A stretch of DNA of 64,000 bases from Allacma fusca (taxonomy: Eukaryota > Arthropoda > Collembola > Symphypleona > Sminthuridae): positions 40,648,801-40,712,800 of the forward strand of contig OX359247.1 of NCBI GenBank assembly GCA_947179485.1, in the 5' to 3' direction. This document shows positions 23,673 to 34,532 of the stretch, one piece after another; position 1 is the first letter of the stretch, and each line of letters begins with the position of its first letter. The notes below the pieces were generated by a model. The model did not search any database, was not told where the DNA came from, and saw nothing but the letters and a program-made list of their open reading frames with translations. The translations under genes were made by a program, and so were the position numbers.

Positions 23673-24490
23673 AGCATCTGTCATGCAATCAAATCCATAC
23701 ATTACTGGATTTACAAGTGGGTATAAACAGTACATAGTAGTATTTCAAATATATTGTTACATGACAAAACAATGTTTTAGAGCTTTAGGTACAAATTACC
23801 TTATAATTGATATCAATATCGTGTTTAGTAAACGAGCGCGTTAAAAATATGATGAACGAAAAAGCGTATGCAGAAATAATTAAAAACACTCGAACTCTTG
23901 GGTACACAAAAGCTTTCGTATAATTTCGTTCTTGTCATACACACGTAATTTAATATTTCTGTTACAGTAATTTATTTGAGTGACGGCCCCATGAATAATA
24001 TCTAAACGCAGCATTTTTAAAAAATACAAACTGACTTTTGATCAATCACATTATAGAAGTTCATTACAACATTATAATACTTCGCATTATGTCATAATTA
24101 TTGACTATAATCAATAGCAGATATCCAAAAAAAAATCAAATCTAGTGTGGATGTTACTGCTACACGAACCCTCAATGTATCTGTGTATACAACTTGAATC
24201 GTGAACGGCAACAGAGGTTTTAAACTGCTGAACATTGTCCACTTCTACACTCTTTCTTAGACAGTTCGAATGCAACTTTAGGCATCTTGGAGAAAACAAG
24301 ATGATTTGACATTTCTGATATGAGCTGCTTCTGATTCTTGTCACGGTAGCCATCCCGATGGTGTTGCTGAGAAATCTGTAGTTTCTTCAGGTCTGCAAAT
24401 TCCAAAATAAATATCTCGATTAAAATACATTTTCCATTAAAGTACACGCAATCCCTTGGAAATAAATAACATCAATTATTAGTGTTTCAA
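23673..24490. other. Gene-free spacer
   Basis: AT-rich, no recognised exon. It separates convergently oriented receptor 2 and the F-box gene. Confidence 0.45.
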
Positions 24491-26252
24491 CTAACTTTTC
24501 ATTGTTAAAATAGACGGTTGCACTGGAACGAATTGGTAGTTCTCCAAAAACATGGAATCTTCATCTCTCAGTTCTTCAGCTTCCTCGGGTGAGATACCCC
24601 CAAGAGCGCTATCAATATTGTACCGCAAGGACCGGGTTTTAAAATTAATACAAATGGTTTCAACATTAGGCCAGTATTTGCAAATTGCACTCAAATGCTG
24701 GGAATATTCCATGTAAATAATAACGCGCAAATGTTTCACGTGCCGGAAGACCTTGGAGAGCCACCCGTAAAATTCTTCACTGTACATGCCTTGATCAGGC
24801 AAAGTAAGTTCAACTACCGAAGTGGAAATATGTTCACTGGCATTCCTCAACGCATCTACGTCCACATATCTTTCAAGTAGCTGATAAGGTGTGACCCCCA
24901 AGCTAATTTCCACAGCTTTAAGATTTGGAAAAAGTCTGTTCCAATCAATCTTAGCAAGGGAGCAGAAGCCAAGATGCTTATCCAAATACAGCTCAAAATG
25001 AAGATATAAATGTTGGACATTTTTCAGAGTGGGGATCGGCAAGTAGATAAACCACAAAATATCCAAATGCTCTTCAAGCCTCAATCTCTTCAAGGAACTG
25101 GAACTTGCTTCTAACAATATCCTCAGAATAATTTTGAAAGTTTCCAAAGAAGCATTATCTCTTCTTAGCTCTTCTGCAGAAATCTCCATAGAATCCAACC
25201 GTGGATTCTCTGAAGCATATTGAGCCACGAGGTCCGTAGTTGATAGTTCAGGATAGAACCGGAAATCTTTTATTAGTTTTAATTTCTTTTGTGGAATCAA
25301 AAATTTTAGATGCTCCGGGAAAACTCGACCACGAATCTCCTTCAAATTAGGAGCACAAGGAACAATTTTCTCAATCCAGTCAATCTCCACATCCGTTGAG
25401 AATTCCAAAACATTTAGATTCTTCAAAGCATTCGGACTTTCTTGACTGAAAGCAGTCCCACTAAATTCTCCCCAAGGAAGTTCCCGAATCGTCAGACCCT
25501 TCAGTTCTGATGATCTCTCTTTGAGAAACATCCTCAAAAGCTGCTGAGCTGGGCAATTCGTATCAAGCGACCATTTCCAATCCACCTTCAAATACTTTAA
25601 GTTCAATTCCGTCAATAGTATCGAAAACACATCCGAGATTTCCGTGCAAGGCAGACAACTATGACTATCTTCCGTGGTAGTTACAGACAATCCATTAAAC
25701 GGAATGTTCCTCGACTTCTTGAGAGTAGCTTCAAATCCTTGCAGCACATGACAGGGACTCTGTCCATTAATAATAGCTACGCACTTTTTATTTTCCCTCA
25801 AAAACCTCCGAGCCTTCCCAGCAAAGTACTTATTGAGCAATGAAATATTGAGCAAATCCCGCTCATCCAAATTTCCCAGAATCTCTTCCAATGTCTACAA
25901 ATCACAGTCCAATCCCTCTAAATTGACTCTTTTCAAAAACAAATTTCCACACAAATGCATCATATTCATCCAAAAAAATACTCAGCTTACCAAATCAATA
26001 GAAAACACTCGGTTGACCCACGGATCTCCAGAATTCTAAAATCACATGTCAGCAAGTTCTTCATTAATTATTCAATAGCCAAAAAATTATGTTACCCCCA
26101 AACTAAACATTGAAGCGCTGGTTACCCCTCGAACCCCTCGAAATAAATATCCCACTATTTTTGAAAACACGAAAATAATTCAATTTCACGAGGTCACATA
26201 CCACAAAGTCAATGTCCACAACCTCCATCCCGTCCGCAATTTCCTCCCCCAT
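24491..26252 (-). CDS. F-box protein with leucine-rich-repeat-like C-terminal region
   Basis: Three exons on the minus strand: 26252-26202 (17 codons from a true ATG, MGEEIADG), 26035-25991 (15 codons) and 25894-24491, all phase 0, giving about 499 aa. Exon 3 opens with an F-box-like helix set (LEEILGNLDERDLLNISLLNKYF), which would bind Skp1 of an SCF ubiquitin ligase. The remainder has irregular leucine-rich units (e.g. LKGLTIRELPW, LKNLNVLEFS, NLKEIRGRVFP, SSLKRLRLEEHL, NVQHLYLHFELYL), the usual substrate-selecting region. The substrate cannot be told. The first half of the F-box is short, so the assignment is by pattern, not by a full consensus. Confidence 0.72.
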
Positions 26253-26461
26253 TTCTGCCACCGTATTTTAATGTGAAATCCGACTTGCAATTTTGTCTCC
26301 CAAATCCGTTTCCAGTCGCTTCCTAACGCACAAAAATATAACAAAATTGCATAATAAATAATAATCAACAATAAATTTCTGTATATGTCTATTCTCTCTC
26401 TATATTTCAATCATTGCTATTAAACCCCAAAAGTCATAATACACCCAGACTCAAAATACAA

Positions 26462-26650
26462 GGGTTGTACTAAACTCTGAACCACCTGAACCAGTGAACC
26501 ATCTGAACCACCCCCAAAATTGCTATTTTCTGAGGTGGTTCATTGAACCAAGCAATAAATCTATGAACCAGGGCCCCAAGCTCTGAACCACCCCCAAAAT
26601 TGCTCTTTTCTGTGGTGGTTCATTGAACCAAGCAAACAAACTATGAACCA
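26462..26650 (+). repeat. Left inverted terminal repeat of the Foldback-like element
   Basis: This arm is nearly identical, reversed, to 32970-33158, including the sentence-like order: GAACCACC units, 'cccccaaaattg', 'ttctgaggtggttcattgaa', 'ccaagcaataaa'. Confidence 0.85.
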
Positions 26651-27714
26651 AGGTTCCAAGCTCTGAATCACCTCTGAACCAGGGCTCCAAGCTTGTGAAC
26701 CACCTCTGAACCAGGGCAACAAGCTCTGAACCACCCCTGAACCAAGGCTTAAAGTTCTGAACCACCCCTGAACCAGAGCACAAAGCTCTGAACCACCTTT
26801 GAACCCGCGTTATCTGAACTAGTGTTTCTTGTCAATTGCAAGTTAACCGCAATTACTAATTGAACTTGCAAGTTCGGTTCAATTGCAGTTATTTTACACC
26901 AGGGAATTGAAATTGTCGGTGCAAGTGCAATTTCTGTAAACTTAAATTGCAATTACAAAAGCATTAAATACTCGCAATTACCGGTTAAGCACAACTTAAA
27001 TTGCAAGAAATTCAACTGCAATTGCAAGTGCTTGCACTGCAAAAAGTTGCGATTTTAAAAATGCTTAAGTTAATGGTATCTTGTAATCGTTTCGAATTTG
27101 AGAGCAAAATTCAGCAAAATGCCTCAATAAGACATTCCCCTCTATTAACTAATGTACATAACAATCACGAGTATCGTCTCAACGAGTGTAACTTCTGTAT
27201 TGACAATGAGTATACAATTTCTTCGGTGAGTAGTAAAATTGATGTAAGTGAATTTTCGATTAGCATCAAAATGTTCCCCTTTACACAAAATTATAGAAAA
27301 ATAAGCCAAATATTTTAAGGATTGAAAAGGTATTAAAGGATGAAATTTGGCCTTGGAAGGCTTAAAGAAAGGCTATTTACACCATTACACTTTGAATGAT
27401 TATACATAGTACCATAGGCCGAAACCGGGGCTGTCCCCAGGGGGGTCTCAATGTACCAAAAAGAGTCGCCGTATGAGGGGTGTCAAAATATAGTACTGTG
27501 AGGCCGGGTCTGGAAAAAGTTTCCTAACCTGCGAACCCGGTTAGTCGGGGATTTTAGATACCGGGGAAGTAAGCAAATTGTTTGAATTTTCCCCCGCGGG
27601 GTCGTCGGGAAAACGCGACCAAGTCTGAATTTTCCCTGGATAGGTCGCCGGGTAAAATCGACGAAGTCGAAAATTTTTCGAAAATTTGGCTGGCAAAGGT
27701 CGTCGGGAAAACTC

Positions 27715-28060
27715 AATGAAGTCGGAAATTTTTTGGAATCTTCCCTGGCTGGGACGTCGAGAAATATCGACAAAGTCGGAATTTTGCCTGGCTGGGTCGC
27801 TGGGTAATATCGACGAAGTCGAAAAATTTCCGAAAATTTGCCCAGCGGGGTCGTTAGGAAAACTCGATGAAGTCGGAAATTTTTTGGAAATTTCCCTGGC
27901 TGGGACGTCGAGAAATATCGAAAAAGTCGGAATTTTGCCTGGCTGGGTCGCTGGGTAATATCGACGAAGTCGAAAAATTTCCGAAAATTTGCCCAGCGGG
28001 GTCGTTAGGAAAACTCGATGAAGTCGGAAATTTTTTGGAATTTTCCCTTAGGGGGGGTCG
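27715..28060 (+). repeat. Tandem repeat, about 152-bp unit, GAAGTCGGAA-rich
   Basis: The motif 'AACTCnATGAAGTCGGAAAT' recurs at about 27711, 27863 and 28014, spaced about 152 bp, with the intervening 'CCTGGCTGGGACGTCGAGAA' block repeated. Roughly two full units are near identical. Confidence 0.8.
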
Positions 28061-28257
28061 CCGGAAAAAGTCGACGAAGTCGGATTTTTTTGCAATTTTC
28101 CCTTGCGGTGTCGCAGGGGAAAACGACGCACTCGAAAAAATTTTGAAAATGGTAGTCGGGAAATTTCGTGTTTGAGTCGGGGAAGTCCCTATTTTGGTTA
28201 GTCGGGTGTTTTTAACTTTTTCCAGACCCGTCTGAAACAGCCCAACTGACAATAATT

Positions 28258-28480
28258 TTTGGTCAACTACCTGGGTAAGCAAAAATTTTTGGCCAGCTAC
28301 CTGGGTAGCGACAAAATTGTTTCCCCAACTACCCAAAATTGTTGGCCAACTACCTGGGTATCGAAAAAACATTTTGACCAACTACCTAAAATTGTTGGCC
28401 AACTACCTGGGTATCGAAAAAATAATTTGCCCAACTACCCAAAATTGTTGGTCAACTACCTGGGTAGCGAAAAATATTTT
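28258..28480 (+). repeat. Tandem repeat CCAACTACCTGGGTA / CCCAAAATTGTTGG
   Basis: Five or more copies of CAACTACCTGGGTA alternate with CCCAAAATTGTTGGCCAA-like blocks, giving a period near 60 bp. Confidence 0.8.
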
Positions 28481-28614
28481 GGTCAAATAACCCGCCAGTG
28501 TTTTTGAAAATGGCCAACTATCCCGCCGTTCAATGTAGCCCAACTACTTTGGCCCATTTTGTCAACGATCCCGGATCGCAGGATCGGGAACTTTTTCCAC
28601 ACCCGGTTGGGGTC

Positions 28615-28975
28615 ACACTCTGAGTTAGCTGGGGTCTTTCCGGAGACTCTGTGAGAGCTGGGACCATATTCAGATAATGTGTGTCCGCCCGGACACCCTG
28701 GGTCAGCCAGGGTCTGTCAGGAAACCCTGGTAGAGCTGGTGTTATGTCCGGACACTCTAAGTTAGCTGGGGTCTTTCCGGAGACTCTGTGAGAGCTGGGA
28801 CCATATTCAGATACTGTGGGTCCGCCCGGACACCCTGGGTCAGCTGGGGTCTGTCAGGAAACCCTGGTAGAGCTGGTGTTATGTCCGGACACTCTAAGTT
28901 AGCTGGGGTCTATCCGGAGACCCTGTGAGAGCTGTGATCATATTCAGACACTCTGGGTCAGCTGGCGTCTCTTTC
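28615..28975 (+). repeat. Tandem repeat, about 135-140-bp unit, GTTAGCTGGGGTCT
   Basis: 'AGTTAGCTGGGGTCTTTCC' occurs at about 28622 and 28761 and a near copy ('TCTATCC') at about 28898; 'CCTGGTAGAGCTGGTGTTAT' also repeats. It is GC-richer than its surroundings. Confidence 0.8.
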
Positions 28976-29100
28976 GGGACACCCTAGGTCCTTGTCCGGT
29001 CATTCTGGGAAATCTGTGGACGTTCGAGACACCCTGGGACTGAAATGAGACCCTTGTCCGGACACCCGGAGAAAGCTGGGGTCTTTCGGGAAACCCGATG

Positions 29101-29153
29101 TCAGAAATGAGACCCATGTCCGGCCTCCGGCCGGACATGGGTCTCATTTCTGA
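29101..29153. repeat. Perfect hairpin, 25-bp arms, 3-nt loop
   Basis: Arms at 29101-29125 and 29129-29153 are exact inverse complements (TCAGAAATGAGACCCATGTC... on the left), spaced by TCC. It lies just inside the right end of the 27405-29217 element and could be a transposase-binding or cruciform-forming subterminal structure. Confidence 0.9.
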
Positions 29154-29265
29154 CCCGTTTCCCAGGGGGGTCTCGATTTGTTCTGGCAATACAGGGTTTC
29201 GGGCTATAAGTACTATGCTTATAGCATACACTAGATCGTTTTATTTAATAAACTTATATATATAT

Positions 29266-29834
29266 TAGGCATGAGCACATCGAGACAGCAAATCGAGATT
29301 CTCGATATTCTCGATCTTTTTTTACCATCGAGACTAATCGAGACATCTCGATAATTTATCGAGAATCTTGTTAATTTTTCGTCTCGATAAAATGCGCATA
29401 CGCGTCAAAAAAGCGGATACTCTGTATAAGAATGCTGGACTCATAGAGTCTGAACAATGGTGGAAAAAATTTTACTGAATTCAGATGTTAACTCTTCAAT
29501 GAAAAAATATTGCTGCAGTGAATTTAAATATAATTCGGTGGAGAAAATTAATTTCATATCACATCCAAGAGGACCAGGAGAAAATTATATCGAGAGAACT
29601 ACATTAATATTATAGTTCTAAATAAGTTGTGGTTTTAATGAATACGGGGACTTGCAAAATTAACCACAATGTACATTTTTGTCCCCTTATTCAATAATTT
29701 TGGGCTGTCTCGATTGTCTCGATATGAATGTGTTCTCGATGTCTCGATTTATAAAATTCTCGATCTCGATATTTTGTTCTAAAACAAGAACAAGACTATC
29801 GAGAATTTTAAATGATTCGAGACACTCATGCCTA
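29266..29834. mobile_element. hAT-type MITE filled with TCTCGA repeats
   Basis: TAGGCATGAG at 29266-29275 is inverted at 29825-29834, with 8-bp ATATATAT flanks on both sides (29258-29265, 29835-29842), although the flank is simple sequence. Length 569 bp. The ends are crowded with CGAGAC/TCTCGAT units in opposite orientations. A TAGGCATG-type terminus and 8-bp duplication fit hAT. No ORF. Confidence 0.75.
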
Positions 29835-30538
29835 ATATATATATATATATATATATTAGTATATAAAATAGTATATATAAGTTCATTTTGCCTCTTTGTG
29901 GGACGATTTATACTGTATATCAGTTAACTTGCAATTACAAATTGCAATTGCACTGCAATTTAATCGGTGCAATTACATCCAAATGTTTTTGCAAATGCCT
30001 TTCCAACTCCAAGTAACTTATGAACTAATTGCAAGTTCAATTTCGGTTATTTGCCCGATTTTCGCATTTTAGCAAGTACCAGTTACGGCATTAATGGTAC
30101 TTGCATTATCAATTATAAGTGCAATTGCAAGTTCAGTTATTCCTTATTCCCAATACTTGCACCAACAGAAACACTACTTTGAACCACCCTTGACGCAGGG
30201 CTCCAGGCTCTGCGCCACTCTTCTACCAGGGCTCCAGGCTCTGAACAACTTCTGAACCATAGCTCAAAGCACTGAACCACCTCTGAACCATCTCTGAATC
30301 AGTGTTACAGGCTTTGAAACAGGGCTAATAGCTCTGAACCATCTCTGAATCAGGGCTCCAGGCTCTGATCCAGGGTTAATAGCTCTGAACCATCTCTGAA
30401 TCAGAGCTCCAGGCTCTGAACCAGGGTTCTAGCTCTGAACCATCTCTGAATCAGAGCTCCAGGCTCTGAACCAGCGATTCTAGCTCTGAACCATCTCTGA
30501 TTCAGGGCTCCAGGCTCTGAACCAGGGTTAATAGCTCT

Positions 30539-31853
30539 CAGTGCTCGGCACGGGTACGAAAAATCGGTACCCGTATCCGTACCCGAAGTGCGGGTGTTTC
30601 AATAACTTGTATCTATACCCGTACCCATACCCGAGTATCCGGGTACAAATTTTTAGTACCCGTACCCGCAATGTTATCTCAACAAATCTCTCATGTACCT
30701 GTACCCGTATTGTACCCGTACCCGAAAATACTCGAAAATAGTACCCATACTCGGGTATCTCAGTGTCGTACCCATACTCGTACTCGGGTACTTTATCCAG
30801 ATTTGTTTTAATGTAATACATAGTACGTTATATGTAATAATGTATGACACCTGAGTGGGTAATTTTGACTAGCTAGAGAGGTATTTTACATTATATATTT
30901 TTTATTGAAGAGTAGAAAACTATAAGCGTTTTTGATTAGAAGTAAAATTATCCCCATTTGATTGTTTATGGGCTGATGGGCGAAGTATTTTATAGCACCC
31001 AGTCCATATGTACATGCATTTTTGGCTTGGGACTTGGCGACTCGATTTTTCGCTTCTTGATTTATTCGGCCGTTTACATTAATTTCTCACCTCAGTAGCT
31101 CTGTGTACATGTAACTCAATAATATCTTGTTACAAATATCCGCCTTTTCCTAATCAACTACCAATTACAAAAAATATCTGGCCATCCAACTCATCGGAAC
31201 TCTAATTTTTAAATTGTATTCATTGTGGCTAATGAAGTATCATGTGCATACGTGTCAATCAGACTATTTATGCAATTAGTAACAAATTACTAGATTATGA
31301 AGACGTTTTGTATTAAATTTCGTTGAAACCTATTCTCCACTTCTATTTTGATATTATTCCTCGTCTGTTTATTAATTATTCTTCCTAAAACCTGTTTCCA
31401 TAAAAATATATATTATAGATATAAATATACATTTTAGCAACACAGTCTGAAATACAGTTACTGCATGTTGTAAGGTTAAAAGGGTATTAACAATAAGCTA
31501 TATGCATTCAGAATTACTAAAAATACCTACAGAATTTTCCAACGGAAGTTCCATTATTTTCATAAAATTCATCAAAATGTCTCAAATCTCAACATATCCA
31601 AATACTCGGGTACAATGGTCGCGGGTACGGGTAAATGACACCATTATACCCGTACCCGGTGGGTATATACCCATTTTGAAATCCTTGTACCCGTACCCAT
31701 ACCCGTATCCGTACCCGAAATTTTGAGCTGACCAAAGTGTACCCGGGTAGTACCCGGAATTGTTCGGGTATACAAAATCCGTACCCGGGTAGTACCCATA
31801 CCCGTACCCATACCCGTTTACCCGAGTATTACCCATACCCGTGCCGAGCACTG
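30539..31853. mobile_element. hAT-type MITE with TACCCG (telomere-like) repeats
   Basis: Perfect 18-bp inverted ends, CAGTGCTCGGCACGGGTA at 30539 and its complement ending at 31853. Perfect 8-bp target duplication ATAGCTCT at 30531-30538 and 31854-31861, inside the Foldback-like array. Length 1,315 bp. Both ends carry runs of TACCCG/TACCCA/TATCCG hexamers (about 30550-30790 and 31590-31850) around an ordinary AT-rich centre. No coding capacity; ORFs within the hexamer runs are artefacts. Confidence 0.9.
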
Positions 31854-32969
31854 ATAGCTCTAAACCATCTCTGAATCAGAGCTCCAGGCTCTGAACCAGG
31901 GTTCTAGCTCTGAACCATCTCTGAATCAGGGCTCCAGGCTCAATACCAGGATTAATAGCTCTGAAGCAGGGTTAATAAATCTGAACCAAGGTTAAAGCTC
32001 TGATACACTCCTGAATCAGGGTTAAAAGCTCTGAACAATCTCTGAACCAGGGCTTCAAGGTTTGTACAATTTCGGAACCAGGACTCAAAGTTCTGAACAA
32101 CCTCTAAATCAGAGCTCCAGGCTCTGATCCACGGTTAACGACTGTTAACCACCACTGAACCAGGGTAATAAGCTCTGCACAAAGGTTCATTGAACCAAAC
32201 AATAAAGCTATGAACCACCCCTAAACCATCGCACCAGGCTTGGAATCACATCTAAACAAATGGTGCGAGCTCTGGACCACCCCTGAACCATAGCACCTGG
32301 TTCTGAACCATCTTTTAACCTGGGTTAAAAGCTCTGAGCCACCTCTGAACCAGGGTTAAAAGCTCTGAACCACCGCTGAACCATTGCTTCAGGCTCTGAA
32401 CCACTTCGGAACCAGGCCTTCAAGCTCTTAAGTTGGGAGGAGTTGTAATTCAGTGACATTAAATTTGTATTTTATAGCTTCATTCCCTAGCTAACACATG
32501 ATTAAGTGGTTGGAAACCTAGATCAGCGGTGGTTCATGCGTATGAACCCTGGTTCAGAGGTGGTGCAGAGCTAGTAACGCTTGTTTAGAGGTGGTTCAGA
32601 GCTTTGAGCCCTGGTTCAGGGTCATTCAGAGCAATTAAACATGGTTCAGTTCCTGGGGAACTGATTCAGGGGTGGTTGAGAGCTTTTAACACTGGTTCAG
32701 AACTTGGATCCTTGGTTCAGAGGTGGTTCACGGCTTGAAGCCCTGGTTCAGGGGTGGTTCATAGCTTGGAGCTCTGGTTCAGATATGGTTCATAGCTTTA
32801 TTGTTTGGTTCAATGAACCACCTCAGTTCAGAGCTTGTAGCCCTAGTTCAGGGGTGGTTCAGAGGTGGTTCATAGCTTGGAGTCTTTGGTCAGGGGTGGT
32901 TCAGAGCTTGGAGTCTTTGTTCAGGGGTGGTGCAGAGGTGGTTCAGTGCTTGTAGCCCTGGTTCAGGGG

Positions 32970-33158
32970 TGGTTCATAGCTTTACTGCTTGGTTCAGTGA
33001 ACCACCTCAGAAAATAGCAATTTTGGGGGTGGTTCAGAGCTTGGAGCCCTGGTTCATAGATTTATTGCTTGGTTCAATGAACCACCTCAGAAAATAACAA
33101 TTTTGGGGGTGGTTCAGATGGTTCACTGGTTTAGGTGGTTCAGAGTTTAGTACAACCC
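32970..33158 (-). repeat. Right inverted terminal repeat of the Foldback-like element
   Basis: This arm is the inverse copy of 26462-26650 and is followed directly by the 9-bp duplication AAAATACAA. Confidence 0.85.
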
Positions 33159-33618
33159 AAAATACAATAGTCAATATATAAAAAAAAATATAAAATATTT
33201 TTTTGTTATTCCTTACTTTTGTTTATTTATTATATTACACATACATTTTTTTTCCTAAATAAATTAATCTGTTTGTATATTTATAAAAATGCATGTAAAT
33301 AAACAAATACTTCTTACCGCATTTTCCCCCCGGGATTGGTTCGTACAGATTTAAATCGTATCCGCGTCCATGGAACAATAATTAATAAATTCCCAATAAA
33401 AAATATTATGCCCAAAATATTTAATAATTATTTTCAATAGCTATACCCAGTCCAGCTCACGTCATCACGCACGAAAGCACGGTGAGGCTCTGATGCTGCC
33501 TTAACACGGACTTCTGATTATTAAAGGGCACATCACACATCAGTGCTCTAATCACACGTATGTATGTAATTAGCATGTAAAAAGTCTCATTCCCTACATG
33601 TACCTTTTGTCTTTTGTA

Positions 33619-34524
33619 CATTGATGGGCACCCTCACGAGGTATGAGTTCTTCCCTCGCCCTCATCCCTCGCCCTCGCCCTCAATTTTTGAGGGATGAGG
33701 GCGAGTTCTCATCATAAAAGAAGGCCCTCAGCAAATGAGGGCGAGGCATAGCAAAATGTACGTACTAAAACGAGGGCGAGGGTGAGTACTAAAAGCTATC
33801 CCTCACGAAGTTCGAACAGCAGTATTACATCCCGCGAGATAATTCTCACATTTCCTCTTTGCTGTACCTTTTTCCATAAACGAGTCTGCAGAATTAGTTC
33901 AAAATCTTAAGAATTAGCTAAAGTTCAGAAGAATTAGCTAAAGGTCTCAAGAATTAAGTGAATGTTTGAAGGTCTTAACTGGGTGATACTGAACTAAGGG
34001 ACTGGACTGGATGGGATAACTATTTGAGGCGACGAAACCAAATGGAATACATTTTTTCAGGGACAAATAATTGACTGGGCAACTTTTTGACGAGACGGGA
34101 CAACTATTTGACAACGATAGGACTTTTCGCACTTCTCACGCCATTGTTGGGTAATTAGTGATACCTAGTTCTCACCTCGCGAGGTTAGCAGTTAAGTCTA
34201 TTGCACTCGCCATGGCCTAAACCTTCAAAATAAGCGACGCTTCTACTCGCCCTCAGACTCGAGGGGCGAGAGTGAGTCCTTGTTGTTAAGAGTAGACCGT
34301 CACGGGTCCGTGATAGCAAGATTGCAATGCACTGGCAGTTAGGCCGTACTTATGGACTCATGAGGCCGAGGGAGAGTCCTTATGATTTAGATTAGGCCCT
34401 CACGAGTCTGAGTGCGAGTTCCAGCGCGAAGTATCGTGAGGGTTACGGGTGAGAGCGAGTGCGACAAGATTTTTTTACACACCTCGTGAGGTGAGGGCGA
34501 GGGATTAAAAAACGCCCATCTATG
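33619..34524. mobile_element. hAT-type MITE filled with CCCTCG repeats
   Basis: The ends are CATTGATGGGC at 33619 and the inverse CATAGATGGGC ending at 34524. Perfect 8-bp target duplication CTTTTGTA at 33611-33618 and 34525-34532. Length 906 bp. The ends are built from CCTCGCCCTC units that flip to GAGGGCGAG near 33700, and flip again toward the right end; the centre (33850-34140) is unrelated. No gene. Confidence 0.87.
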
Positions 34525-34532
34525 CTTTTGTA

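Larger units (their letters stand above)
27405..29217. mobile_element. Non-autonomous inverted-repeat element carrying three unrelated tandem arrays
   Basis: Inverted ends: CATAGTACCATAGGCCGAAA at 27405 and the inverse CATAGTACTTATAGCCCGAA ending at 29217, about 25 bp with a few differences. The interior is made of three arrays: GTCG-rich units (about 27480-28230), CCAACTACCTGGGTA units (about 28240-28560), and GTTAGCTGGGGTCT / GTCCGGACAC units (about 28600-29060), then a perfect hairpin. Target duplication was not resolved (a TTATA lies next to both ends, offset by one base). No transposase. Several long ORFs here are repeat artefacts. Confidence 0.7.
26820..30176. mobile_element. hAT-type element with CAATTGCAAGT-like repeats (nested, interrupted)
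   Basis: TAGTGTTTCT at 26820-26829 is inverted at 30167-30176, and similarity continues loosely into a TTGCAAG block. Flanks are ATCTGAAC (26812-26819) and CTTTGAAC (30177-30184), an imperfect 8-bp duplication (6 of 8) within the Foldback-like array. Own sequence (26820-27404, about 29218-29265, 29835-30176) consists of units like TTGCAATTGCAAGT. It is split by two later insertions at 27405-29217 and 29266-29834. No coding sequence. Confidence 0.68.
26462..33158. mobile_element. Foldback/Mutator-like element of 6.7 kb, hosting nested insertions
   Basis: The ends start GGGTTGTACTAAACTCTGAA and are inverted copies over at least 185 bp (26462-26650 against 32970-33158) with few differences. They are flanked by a perfect 9-bp target duplication AAAATACAA at 26453-26461 and 33159-33167. 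The body is a minisatellite-like array of units such as CTCTGAACCACC / CTGAACCAGGGCTCCAAG; the left side reads GAACCACC and the right side, from about 32520, reads GGTGGTTCAG. Long tandem-repeat inverted arms plus 9-bp duplication resemble Drosophila Foldback elements and MULEs. No transposase is present. Four other elements have inserted into it. Confidence 0.88.

Noticed and set aside
27483..28507. Several ORFs of 80-175 codons on both strands in the GTCG- and CTACC-rich area
   Set aside because: They lie wholly in tandem repeats, have repetitive Pro/Ser/Gly/Trp-poor translations on both strands, and no start or splice context. They are by-products of the arrays.
29101..29153. Hairpin as a microRNA precursor or bacterial-type terminator
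   Set aside because: Perfect 25-bp pairing with a 3-nt loop is too short and tight for a metazoan pre-miRNA, and rho-independent termination does not apply here.
30541..31851. Tyr/Gly- and Tyr/Pro-repeat ORFs (YGYGYG, YPYPYP)
   Set aside because: They are translations of TACCCG hexamer runs in a MITE, open in several frames at once, not silk or cuticle proteins.
30541..31851. Possible interstitial telomere
   Set aside because: The tract is bounded by perfect TIRs and an 8-bp target duplication, so it is transposon interior; the hexamer is also degenerate.
26523..33140. Trp/Gly-rich ORFs in the GAACCACC array (26523-26952, 32704-32955)
   Set aside because: They are artefacts of the GGTGGTTC minisatellite with no independent coding signal.
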